Origin: Pantoea sp. Ap-967 | Lineage (GTDB): Bacteria > Pseudomonadota > Gammaproteobacteria > Pseudomonadales > Pseudomonadaceae | NCBI RefSeq assembly: GCF_011752565.1 | Contig: NZ_VWXK01000015.1 | Span: forward strand, 92,767 to 156,766 | Reading direction: 5' to 3' | Length of the DNA: 64,000 nucleotides | Shown here: positions 16,704 through 24,614 of the stretch, piece after piece | Layout of the letters: the number at the start of each line of letters is the position of its first letter | How positions within the stretch are numbered: the stretch's first letter is position 1 | The notes under the pieces: model-generated | Told to the model about the DNA's origin: nothing | The model's input: the letters and a program-made list of their open reading frames with translations, nothing else | Database searches by the model: none | Made by a program: the position numbers and the translations under genes

Positions 16704-17858
16704 ATGCCTAGCGCCCCGCTCTACTTCGACTACGCCGCCACCACCCCGGTCGATGACCGGGTGATCGAAACAATGCTCACCTGCCTTGGCCGCCAGGTGA
16801 ATTTCGGCAACCCCGCCTCCAGTGGCCATGCCTATGGCCAGGCCGCGCGCGAAGTGGTCGAACTGGCCCGCCAGCAAGTGGCCGACCGCGTGGGTGCAAG
16901 CGCCGATGACATCGTCTGGACCTCGGGCGCCACCGAATCCAACAACCTCGCCCTCAAGGGCATCGCCCAGGGCTTCGGCCAACCGGGCCACCTGATTACC
17001 AGCCAGCTGGAGCACAAGGCCGTGCTCGACACCGTCAACGAACTGGAGCGCCAAGGCTGGGCCATCACCCGGCTGGCGCCGGATGCCGCGGGCCTGATCC
17101 AGCCCTATGCCGTGCAAGCCGCCCTGCGCGCCGACACCCGCCTGGTATCACTGATGGCAGTCAACAACGAGCTGGGCACGGTCACCGATTTCGCCGCCAT
17201 TGGCGAACGGGTGCGTGCCCATGGCGCCCTGCTGCACGTGGACGCCGCCCAGGCGGTGGGCAAGCTGGCCATTGACCTGCGCGCCCTGGCAGTGGACCTG
17301 ATGTCGTTCTCGGCGCACAAGGTGTATGGCCCCAAGGGGATCGGCGCCTTGTACGTAGGCCCACGCGCCCGGGCACTGATGCGTGCGCAGATTCACGGTG
17401 GCGGCCATGAGCGCGGGCTGCGCTCGGGCACCTTGCCCAGCCACCAGATCGTCGGCATGGGCAGTGCCTTTGCCTTGGCCGGCGAACCCGGCGACCACGA
17501 ACACCAGCGCCTGCAGCAGCTTGCCAAACGGCTGCGCAGCGGGTTGCTGGCACTGCCTGGGGTGAGCCTCAATGGTTGCGCCGAGCAACGCATTCCCCAC
17601 ACCTTGAACCTGCGGGTCGACACGCCCGGGTTCAACAGCGCGGCACTGGCCAGTGAGTTGGCGCTGTCCACCACCTCGGCGTGCAATTCGGCAAGCAATG
17701 CAGCCTCCCACGTGCTGCTGGCCCTGGGCCTGGATGATCAGCAAGCGCGCAAGAGCGTACGGGTGAGCATCGGGCGCTTCACCAACGAAGCGGAAATCGA
17801 CCACGCCATCGAAGTGTTCCGCCGCACCCTGGCCTCTGCATCGCCGGCGTTGTGGTAA
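16704..17858 (+). CDS. Cysteine desulfurase-like PLP enzyme (IscS/NifS family)
   Basis: 384 residues, aminotransferase class V. PLP lysine is predicted as Lys206 in SAHKVYGPKG, with His104 in SQLEHKAVLD and the mobile catalytic Cys327 in TTSACNSAS. IscS normally has SGSACTSAS, so the residues just before the Cys differ. There is no iscR, iscU or other Fe-S cluster assembly gene beside it, so it is a stand-alone enzyme, perhaps supplying sulfur for a specific cofactor or acting on another amino acid. It follows the LysR gene by 165 bases. Confidence 0.88.
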   Translation: MPSAPLYFDYAATTPVDDRVIETMLTCLGRQVNFGNPASSGHAYGQAAREVVELARQQVADRVGASADDIVWTSGATESNNLALKGIAQGFGQPGHLITSQLEHKAVLDTVNELERQGWAITRLAPDAAGLIQPYAVQAALRADTRLVSLMAVNNELGTVTDFAAIGERVRAHGALLHVDAAQAVGKLAIDLRALAVDLMSFSAHKVYGPKGIGALYVGPRARALMRAQIHGGGHERGLRSGTLPSHQIVGMGSAFALAGEPGDHEHQRLQQLAKRLRSGLLALPGVSLNGCAEQRIPHTLNLRVDTPGFNSAALASELALSTTSACNSASNAASHVLLALGLDDQQARKSVRVSIGRFTNEAEIDHAIEVFRRTLASASPALW

Positions 17859-17875
17859 GCGCCCGACGATTCCCT

Positions 17876-17988
17876 GTAGGAGCGAGCGCAGCTCGCGATA
17901 GGCTGCAAAGCAGCCCGGGCGTTGTGAGCCGTGAAGCTGAAACGCTGGGGCCGCTACGCGCCCCATCGCGAGCTGCGCTCGCTCCTAC
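17876..17988. repeat. REPIN, GCGAGC family
   Basis: A 113-base inverted doublet beginning GTAGGAGCGAGCGCAGCTCG and ending CGAGCTGCGCTCGCTCCTAC. Confidence 0.9.
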
Positions 17989-18145
17989 CAGGGCGGCGCA
18001 GGCCAGGAGTTGGATGCCTGATCAGCAAGCCAGGGGCCCCGTCACATTTGAAGCTGCCTCGTAGCTCGGGACAGCTAGCTTGAACCCATCCATAATGTGC
18101 GTTAAATCTGAATTTTCTTTAGCTAAGTTATCGGATCACTCACGC

Positions 18146-19066
18146 ATGATAAAAAAAATGCCCTTGCACCAAGTCAGTGATTTCGACCTGAGGCTGCTGC
18201 GCGTCTTCAAGACCGTGGCCGAATGCGGCAGTTTTTCTGGGGCCGAGAGTGTGCTTGGCATTACCCGCTCGGCCATCAGCCTGCACATGGGCGACCTGGA
18301 AAAGCGCTTGGGCATGCGCCTGTGCCAACGGGGCCGGGCCGGCTTTGCCCTGACCGATGAGGGCCGCGAAGTGCTGCGCGCCAGCGAAACCGTGCTGGTG
18401 GCCATCGAAGGCTTTCGCAGTGAAGTGAACCAGATGCACCAGCAACTGCGCGGCGACCTTAACGTGGCCATCGTCAACAACCTGGTCACCCAGCCGAAAA
18501 TGCGCATCACCCACGCGCTCAAGGCGGTGCGCGCCGAGGGCAGCGGCGTGCGTATCAACCTCAGCATGAGCACCCCCGGCGAGATCGAGCGCGGCCTGCT
18601 CGACGGCCGCCTGCACGTCGGCGCCGTGCCGTTGATAACGCCCCTGTCAGGCCTGGACTACAGCCTGCTGTACGAGGAACGCTCCAACCTCTACTGCAGC
18701 CACGACCACCCGCTTTTCGCCAGCGCCGCGACGGTCACCGACGCGCAACTGGCCCAGGCGGATGCGGTCATCCCCGTGTACCGCATGACCGCCGAAGCGA
18801 TTGGCCTGCACCAGTTGCTGAACTTCGCCGCCTCCGCCACCGACCGCGAAGGCATTGCGTTTCTGATTCTCACCGGCAGTTACATCGGCTTCTTGCCCGA
18901 CCATTACGCCGCCACCTGGGTCGACAAGGGCTTGATGGCCCCCCTGGACCCCAGCCGCCTGTACTTCGACTCGAAGCTGGCTGTCGCCACCCGCAAGGGC
19001 CGCCGGCAGAACCTGATTCTCGAACGCTTCATCGAGGCGCTGCAGTTGACCGGCACCGCCGCGTAG
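18146..19066 (+). CDS. LysR-family regulator at the head of the hydroxyproline cluster
   Basis: 306 residues from ATG 18146 (18158 is also possible; an in-frame start at 18080 lacks a ribosome site). HTH: FDLRLLRVFKTVAECGSFSGAESVLGITRSAISLHMGDLEKRLGMRLCQR. The effector domain follows. It is transcribed toward the ABC/catabolic operon with its own terminator between, so it is a separate unit. A TGCAT-N11-ATGCA dyad upstream of the next gene has the T-N11-A form LysR proteins favour, so it is a likely regulator of import or breakdown. Confidence 0.88.
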   Translation: MIKKMPLHQVSDFDLRLLRVFKTVAECGSFSGAESVLGITRSAISLHMGDLEKRLGMRLCQRGRAGFALTDEGREVLRASETVLVAIEGFRSEVNQMHQQLRGDLNVAIVNNLVTQPKMRITHALKAVRAEGSGVRINLSMSTPGEIERGLLDGRLHVGAVPLITPLSGLDYSLLYEERSNLYCSHDHPLFASAATVTDAQLAQADAVIPVYRMTAEAIGLHQLLNFAASATDREGIAFLILTGSYIGFLPDHYAATWVDKGLMAPLDPSRLYFDSKLAVATRKGRRQNLILERFIEALQLTGTAA

Positions 19067-19092
19067 CCCCACTTCCCCACCACACCCCCGCC

Positions 19093-19132
19093 AACGCCCT
19101 CGATCACCGGCAATGTGATCGAGGGCGTTTTT
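19093..19132 (+). terminator. Strong terminator after the LysR gene
   Basis: A perfect 15-base-pair stem AACGCCCTCGATCAC / GTGATCGAGGGCGTT with a T-run. Confidence 0.95.
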
Positions 19133-19190
19133 GCTTCAAAAAATTATTGAGGCCGTGTTGACAGCTGGCGGGAAATCGAAATAGCCTGAA

Positions 19191-19211
19191 TGCATCGCTG
19201 CACACAATGCA
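19191..19211. promoter_or_regulatory. TGCAT-N11-ATGCA dyad, candidate LysR operator
   Basis: Perfect 5-base arms with an 11-base spacer, 77 bases before the substrate-binding protein start. TTGACA at 19158-19163 is a possible -35 hexamer just upstream. Confidence 0.5.
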
Positions 19212-19287
19212 GCACTCATAAAAACACAGCGTTCGTTTTTCGCTTGCTCTTCTGTCTACAAGAACAACTCACCGGAGAGATTTGGAA

Positions 19288-20118
19288 ATGGCACGGCTTA
19301 CTTCACGCAATATCGGCCGCCTCGCCGGCCTTGGCGCGGCGCTCTGGCTCATGCAGCCGCTCGCCCAAGCCGACACCGCCCATTGGCAGGCTGTGCAGCA
19401 GGCTGGCGTGCTGCGCTGCGGCGCAGCGGTCGCGGCGCCCTACGTTATGCGCGACCCCGCCACCGGCCAGTACAGCGGGTTCTTCGTCGACCTGTGCCGC
19501 GACTTCGCCGAGCAGGTGCTGAAGGTCAAGGCACAGTTCGTCGACACCAGTTGGGACAACCAGGTAGCCGGGCTGCAGAGCGGTAAATGGGACATGGCAA
19601 TGGCGCTGAACAACACCCCGGAGCGGGCCAAGGCAGTGGCCTTCTCGGTCCCCGCCACCGACTACCAGATCTCGTTGCTGGTCAACCGCAAGAACCCCAA
19701 GTTCAGCGCTGCCGGCAACAACCTGGGTGACTACGACAAGCCCGGCGTGACCATCGCCGTGATCTCCGGCACGGCCGCCGACAAGGCGGTGACCGCAGCG
19801 GTGAAGAACGCCACCCTCATGCGCCTGCCAGGCTCGGATGAAACGCGCATGGCGCTGATGTCCAAACGCGCCGACATCCTCGCCGACGCCAACGACACCA
19901 ACCACCTGTTCGCCATGGCCAATGCCTGGGCCAACGAGGTGCTGCCGGTGCCGGCCCTGGCCAAGCAAGGCGTGTCCTTCGCCCTGCCCCTGCAAACGCC
20001 CGCCGACGACATGGCCGAACTCGACGCCTACCTGACGCAGCAACGCGAAAGCGGTGAGATCGACAAGTTGGTGGACAAAGCCTCCGCCCAGATCCTTGCG
20101 GGCAACAAGGCCCCGTAA
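19288..20118 (+). CDS. Amino-acid ABC transporter periplasmic binding protein
   Basis: 276 residues from ATG 19288. Signal peptide IGRLAGLGAALWLMQPLAQA is cleaved before DTAHWQ. The mature part is a type-3 solute-binding fold: LRCGAAVAAPYVMRDPATGQYSGF, VDTSWDNQVAGLQSGKWDMAMALNNTPERAKAVAFS. It begins a long unit with ATPase, two permeases and catabolic genes. The gene content downstream suggests that the ligand is hydroxyproline or a related imino acid. Confidence 0.92.
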   Translation: MARLTSRNIGRLAGLGAALWLMQPLAQADTAHWQAVQQAGVLRCGAAVAAPYVMRDPATGQYSGFFVDLCRDFAEQVLKVKAQFVDTSWDNQVAGLQSGKWDMAMALNNTPERAKAVAFSVPATDYQISLLVNRKNPKFSAAGNNLGDYDKPGVTIAVISGTAADKAVTAAVKNATLMRLPGSDETRMALMSKRADILADANDTNHLFAMANAWANEVLPVPALAKQGVSFALPLQTPADDMAELDAYLTQQRESGEIDKLVDKASAQILAGNKAP

Positions 20119-20171
20119 TTCCTTGACGCGGCGAGGGCCCCGGCCAGGGCGCCCTCGCGGAGAGAACTGCT

Positions 20172-20993
20172 ATGACGACTCCCCAACGGGTGGCTTCCCA
20201 GCCACAGGCTTCGCTCATCCCGAACATTGGCCAGGGCGGCGGCTTCATCCAGCTTCAAAACGTGCGCAAGGCTTACTCAGAACAGCTGGTGGTGATGGAC
20301 GGCATGAGCCTGGACATGCGCGCCGACGACCGCCTGGTGATCATCGGCCCGTCCGGCAGCGGCAAGAGTTCACTGCTGCGCGTGCTGATGGGCCTTGAGG
20401 GCATCCAGGGCGGCAGCATCCAGTTCCAGGGCAAGGCGTACATCGACGGGGCGCGCAAGCAAGGCAAGCCCCTGGATGAACACCTGCACAAGCAGATCGG
20501 CATGGTGTTTCAGCACTACACCCTGTTTCCCCACCTGTCGGTGCTCGGCAACCTGATCCTGGCACCGGTCAAGGTGCACGGCCTGAGCAAGGCCCAGGCC
20601 ACCGAAAAAGCCCGGGCCTACCTCGCCCGCCTGGGCCTGGAAAGCAAGCTCAACGCTTACCCCAGCCAACTCTCCGGTGGCCAGAAGCAGCGCGTGGCGA
20701 TTGCCCGGGCGCTGATGCTGGAGCCACGCCTGATGCTGTTCGACGAAGTGACCTCGGCACTGGACCCGGAAATGGTCATCGAGGTGCAGAACGTGATGCT
20801 GCAGCTGGCCGAGCAGAAGATGGCCATGATCATCGTCACCCACGACATGCACTTCGCCCGCCATATCGCCACCCGTGTGGTGTTCTGCGCCAACGGCAAG
20901 GTGGTCGAGCAAGGCCCACCCGAACAGCTCTTCACCCAGCCTCGCGAAGCCCGCACCCGCGAGTTTCTCGAAAAGGTCGTGCAGTTCGATTGA
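20172..20993 (+). CDS. Amino-acid ABC transporter ATPase
   Basis: 273 residues with Walker A GPSGSGKSS, signature LSGGQKQRVAIARAL, Walker B LMLFDEVTSALD and switch His in IIVTHDM. It is closest to the GlnQ/HisP polar amino-acid class. The N-terminal 30 residues precede the fold. It begins 53 bases after the binding protein gene and is followed directly by two permeases. Confidence 0.95.
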   Translation: MTTPQRVASQPQASLIPNIGQGGGFIQLQNVRKAYSEQLVVMDGMSLDMRADDRLVIIGPSGSGKSSLLRVLMGLEGIQGGSIQFQGKAYIDGARKQGKPLDEHLHKQIGMVFQHYTLFPHLSVLGNLILAPVKVHGLSKAQATEKARAYLARLGLESKLNAYPSQLSGGQKQRVAIARALMLEPRLMLFDEVTSALDPEMVIEVQNVMLQLAEQKMAMIIVTHDMHFARHIATRVVFCANGKVVEQGPPEQLFTQPREARTREFLEKVVQFD

Positions 20994-21003
20994 GGGCTTG
21001 GCC

Positions 21004-21675
21004 ATGACGTACCAATTCGACTTCCACTTTCTAAGCGGCACCCTGCCGGCGCTGCTCGACGGGCTGAAGGTCACCCTTGAGCTGGCGCTGGTCGCGAACC
21101 TGATCGGCCTGGCCTGTGGCTTTGTGCTGTGCCTGATGACCTTGAACCGCTGGTTCTTCGTGCGCTGGCCGGCGCAGCTGTTCATCGAGTTCTTCCGCTG
21201 CACCCCGGCGCTGCTGCAAATCATCTGGTTCTTCTATTGCGTGCCGATGCTGTTCGACGTGTTCATCGACCCCATCGCCATGGGCTTCCTGGCCTTGGGG
21301 CTGAACCTGACGGCGTTCAACGCCGAGGCCTACCGGGCCGGTGTTCAGGCGGTTCCGCGCGAGCACCTGGATGCCTCGATCGCCCTGGGCCTGAAAAGCT
21401 GGCAGCGCACGCTGTACGTGATTTTGCCGCAATCGCTGCGCAGTGCCCTGCCCGTGCTGATTACCAACGGCATCGGCACCCTGCAACAGAGCGCGCTGGT
21501 GGCCATCGTGGCGGTGGCCGACCTGATGTACGTCGGCAAAAGCCTGGCCACCGAAGCCTACCGCCCCCTTGAAACCTACACCCTGATCGCCCTGGTCTAC
21601 TTCGCCCTGTCGCTGCCGGTTGCGCAGCTGGTGCAGTGGTTCGAGCGGCGCCAGGAACTGGCCGGCCAGCGCTGA
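21004..21675 (+). CDS. Amino-acid ABC transporter permease (first)
   Basis: 223 residues from ATG 21004, ten bases after the ATPase stop. It has five membrane segments and the EAA loop EAYRAGVQAVPREHLDASIALGLKSWQRTLYVILPQ, which docks the ATPase. It is a HisM/GlnP-class permease and pairs with the next gene. Confidence 0.93.
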   Translation: MTYQFDFHFLSGTLPALLDGLKVTLELALVANLIGLACGFVLCLMTLNRWFFVRWPAQLFIEFFRCTPALLQIIWFFYCVPMLFDVFIDPIAMGFLALGLNLTAFNAEAYRAGVQAVPREHLDASIALGLKSWQRTLYVILPQSLRSALPVLITNGIGTLQQSALVAIVAVADLMYVGKSLATEAYRPLETYTLIALVYFALSLPVAQLVQWFERRQELAGQR

Positions 21676-21685
21676 GGAGCCCACC

Positions 21686-22351
21686 ATGCCACTCGATTTC
21701 TCGGTTGTTCTGGCGTACTGGCCAGTGCTGCTCAAAGGCCTGCTGCTGACCTTGGCGTTCACCGGCGCCTGTGCCCTGCTGGGCAGCCTGCTGGGCTTCG
21801 CCGTCAGCATGCTGCGCCAAGTGAAGACCCCGCTGCTGCGCCTGCCGCTGACCCTCTACGTAGAGTTTTTCCGCGGCACACCGCTGCTGATTCAGCTTTT
21901 CTGGGTGTTCTTCTGCTTCCCGGTGGTGTTCGGGCTGGACATCCCACCTTATGTGTCGGTGTTGATCGCCCTGACCCTGTTCATGGGCGCGATCACCAGC
22001 GAAACCTTCCGCGGCGCGCTGAAATCGATTGCCAGTGAACAGCACGATGCGTGCACGGCGCTGGGCCTGACGTCGAAGGTCAAGGTGCTCTACGTGATCT
22101 TCCCCCAGGCCCTTCTGCGTGCTGTACCACCGCTGCTGTCGAACATAGTCAGTTTGTTCAAAGAGAGCGCGCTGATCTCTTCAGTCGGTGTCGCCGACCT
22201 GATGTTTGTCGGACAAAACATTTCCAACAGCACCGCGCGCCCGGTCGAGTTCCTCTCGGCAGTCGCGGTGATTTATTTCCTCGTGGCCTTCCCACTGACC
22301 CGCTTGGTCGGTGTGGTCGAAGGGCGCTTGCTGCGCCGCTACGCCTATTGA
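21686..22351 (+). CDS. Amino-acid ABC transporter permease (second)
   Basis: 221 residues from ATG 21686, ten bases after the first permease. Membrane segments include LLKGLLLTLAFTGACALLGSLLGFAVS; the EAA loop is ETFRGALKSIASEQHDACTALGLTSKVKVLYVIFPQ. It completes a four-gene importer and leads into the catabolic genes after a 49-base gap. Confidence 0.93.
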   Translation: MPLDFSVVLAYWPVLLKGLLLTLAFTGACALLGSLLGFAVSMLRQVKTPLLRLPLTLYVEFFRGTPLLIQLFWVFFCFPVVFGLDIPPYVSVLIALTLFMGAITSETFRGALKSIASEQHDACTALGLTSKVKVLYVIFPQALLRAVPPLLSNIVSLFKESALISSVGVADLMFVGQNISNSTARPVEFLSAVAVIYFLVAFPLTRLVGVVEGRLLRRYAY

Positions 22352-22400
22352 AACGACCTGACCGGTCTTAATCACTGAAAAAACCACTCGGAGAATCATC

Positions 22401-23276
22401 ATGAAACTGAACGGCATCCTGCCTGCTCTGGTTACCCCATTCGACGCCGCTGGCAAGGTCGACCACGACACCCTGGCCGCGATCCTGGAGCATCAACTCA
22501 AAGCCGGTGTCAGCGGCTTCGTACCCCTGGGCTCCACCGGTGAGTACTACGCCCTGGCCAACGACGAACGCCGCCAGATCCTGGCCACCGTGAAAGAAGT
22601 GGTGGGCGATCGCGGCACTCTGATCGCCGGCGCCAACGGCTCGTGCACCCGCGAAGTGCTGGAGCAAATCAAGCAAACCGTCGATGCCGGCTACACCAAC
22701 CTGCTGATCGCCCCGCCTTACTACGCCCTGCCGTCCCAGGAAGAGTTGCTGGCCCACTACAACACCATTCTCGAAACCTTCCCCGAAATCAACGTGGTGC
22801 TCTACAACTACCCTATCCGTACCAACGTCGAAGTGGGCATGGATGTGATCGCCGCTCTGCACCAGCACCCACGGGTGATCGGCATCAAGGAAAGCAGCGG
22901 CAACCTGTTGCGCGCCATCGAAATCGGTGAAAAATACAAAGGCATCCAGCTGTCCTGCGGTTCCGACGACCAGGCCCTGGACTTCTACCTGTGGGGCGCC
23001 GACAGCTGGATCTGCGGCCCGGCCAACATCTTCCCGGAGAAGGTCGTGGCCTTCCACAAGGCCTTCACCAGCGGCGACATCCGTGGCGCCCAGCAGATCA
23101 TGCGCAGCCTGTTCCCGGCCATGGCCAACCTGGAAAGCGGCAAGTTCGTGCAAAAGGTCAAGTACGGCGCAGAGCTGGCCGGCTTCAAGGTCGGCAATGC
23201 CCGCGCCCCGCTGCTGCCACTGACCGATGAAGAAAAAACCGAGTTCCGCAAGGCGTTCGAAGCAACCCAGCAGTAA
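22401..23276 (+). CDS. DapA/NAL-family lyase, probable pyrroline-4-hydroxy-2-carboxylate deaminase
   Basis: 291 residues. The dihydrodipicolinate synthase fold is shown by GSTGEYYAL (44-52), Tyr135 in LYNYPIRTN, Arg140 and the Schiff-base Lys163 in GIKESSGN. In hydroxyproline clusters this family converts 1-pyrroline-4-hydroxy-2-carboxylate to 2-oxoglutarate semialdehyde plus ammonia. Context (transporter upstream, D-amino-acid oxidase-like, aldehyde dehydrogenase and racemase-family genes downstream) supports that over lysine biosynthesis. It could instead be another 2-keto-acid aldolase. Confidence 0.85.
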   Translation: MKLNGILPALVTPFDAAGKVDHDTLAAILEHQLKAGVSGFVPLGSTGEYYALANDERRQILATVKEVVGDRGTLIAGANGSCTREVLEQIKQTVDAGYTNLLIAPPYYALPSQEELLAHYNTILETFPEINVVLYNYPIRTNVEVGMDVIAALHQHPRVIGIKESSGNLLRAIEIGEKYKGIQLSCGSDDQALDFYLWGADSWICGPANIFPEKVVAFHKAFTSGDIRGAQQIMRSLFPAMANLESGKFVQKVKYGAELAGFKVGNARAPLLPLTDEEKTEFRKAFEATQQ

Positions 23277-23333
23277 TGCTCCACGGGGCCGCCAGGCGGC
23301 CCCCTCGCACCTTTATTGATACGAGATAGACCC

Positions 23334-24614
23334 ATGAACACCCCACAATCGTCATCGCAGAACGCCGTAGTCATCGGCGGCGGTATCGTCGGTGTGTGCT
23401 GCGCGCTGTACCTGCAGCGCGAAGGCCACAAGGTCACGCTGGTCGACCCCGCCGCACCGGGCGACAGTACCGCCAAGTGGAGTTGCGGTCAGATGGCGGT
23501 CAGTGAGGTCATCCCGCTGTCCAAGCCTGGCATTCTGATGAAGATCCCAGGCTGGTTGCTGGACCAGAAAGGCCCCCTGGCCCTGCGCCCGAGCGCGCTG
23601 CCAGGCATCCTGCCCTGGTTCCTGCGCTTCTTGGCCTGCGCCCGCGCCTCGAAGATCCATGAGATTGCCCAGGACATGGCCCGCCTGACCGAGCACGTCT
23701 ACGCCGACTACGCCCCCTTGCTCGATGCCTGCCCCGACAAGACCCTGCTGGGGGACCGGCCGATCCTCGAAGTGTTCGATTCGCCCACAGGCCTCGCCCA
23801 TGAACGCCCGCACCTTGAGCTGCGCAAGCAACTGGGCTTCAAGGCAGAAGAACTCGACGGCGCCGCCATTGGCGACCTCGAACCCGCACTGGCCGGCAAA
23901 TTCCAGCATGGCCTGATGTTCCCTGACTGGCGCGCCGTCAGCGACACCGAAGGCTTTATCGCGGCGCTCACCGAGAGCTTCGTCCACCTAGGCGGCACTC
24001 GCCTGCGCCAAAGCGCCGTGAAGATCGACGAGAACCATGACCGTGCCAGCGGTGTAACCCTGGCCGACGGCACCCGGCTGCCAGCCGACCACGTGGTGGT
24101 CGCTGCAGGCACCGGTGCACGTTCGTTCTTCGACAGCCTCGGGGTGAACATCCCGCTGGCGGGCATTGCCGGCTACCAGGCGGTATTGCCGCAGCCCGGC
24201 GTGGAAATCCGCCATTCGGTGATCTACGCCGACGGCGGCTTCTGCTTCGCCCCGATGACCCGCGGCCTGCAGATCGGCGGCACCATTGAGTTCGCCGCCC
24301 CAGGCGCCGAGCCGAATTTCAAGCGCGCCGAAATCATCATGGAAAAGGCCCGCCGCGTGCTGCCCCAACTCAACACCCAGGGGATGACGTTCGGTGTCGG
24401 TTACCGGCCGTTCCTGCCGGACACCAAGCCGGTCATCGACCGCTCGCCCCGCCTGAACAACGTCATCATGGCCTTCGGCCACGGCCAGCTCGGCCTGACC
24501 CTGGGCGCCACCACCGGCCGCCTGGTGGCCGACCTGGTCGCACAGCGCACACCCGCACAAAGCCTGACCGCATTCAGCGCCCGTCGCTTCGCCCTTATTG
24601 GAGGTACAGCATGA
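23334..24614 (+). CDS. FAD-dependent D-amino-acid dehydrogenase/oxidase, probable cis-4-hydroxy-D-proline type
   Basis: 426 residues from ATG 23334. FAD-binding GXGXXG is VVIGGGIVGVCCALYL at the start; PFLPDTKPVIDRSPR and FGHGQLGLTLGATTGR near the end are typical of DadA-like enzymes. In the 4-hydroxyproline pathway this step oxidises cis-4-hydroxy-D-proline to the pyrroline acted on by the DapA-type lyase. Its stop overlaps the aldehyde dehydrogenase start by four bases (ATGA), which indicates coupling. Confidence 0.88.
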   Translation: MNTPQSSSQNAVVIGGGIVGVCCALYLQREGHKVTLVDPAAPGDSTAKWSCGQMAVSEVIPLSKPGILMKIPGWLLDQKGPLALRPSALPGILPWFLRFLACARASKIHEIAQDMARLTEHVYADYAPLLDACPDKTLLGDRPILEVFDSPTGLAHERPHLELRKQLGFKAEELDGAAIGDLEPALAGKFQHGLMFPDWRAVSDTEGFIAALTESFVHLGGTRLRQSAVKIDENHDRASGVTLADGTRLPADHVVVAAGTGARSFFDSLGVNIPLAGIAGYQAVLPQPGVEIRHSVIYADGGFCFAPMTRGLQIGGTIEFAAPGAEPNFKRAEIIMEKARRVLPQLNTQGMTFGVGYRPFLPDTKPVIDRSPRLNNVIMAFGHGQLGLTLGATTGRLVADLVAQRTPAQSLTAFSARRFALIGGTA

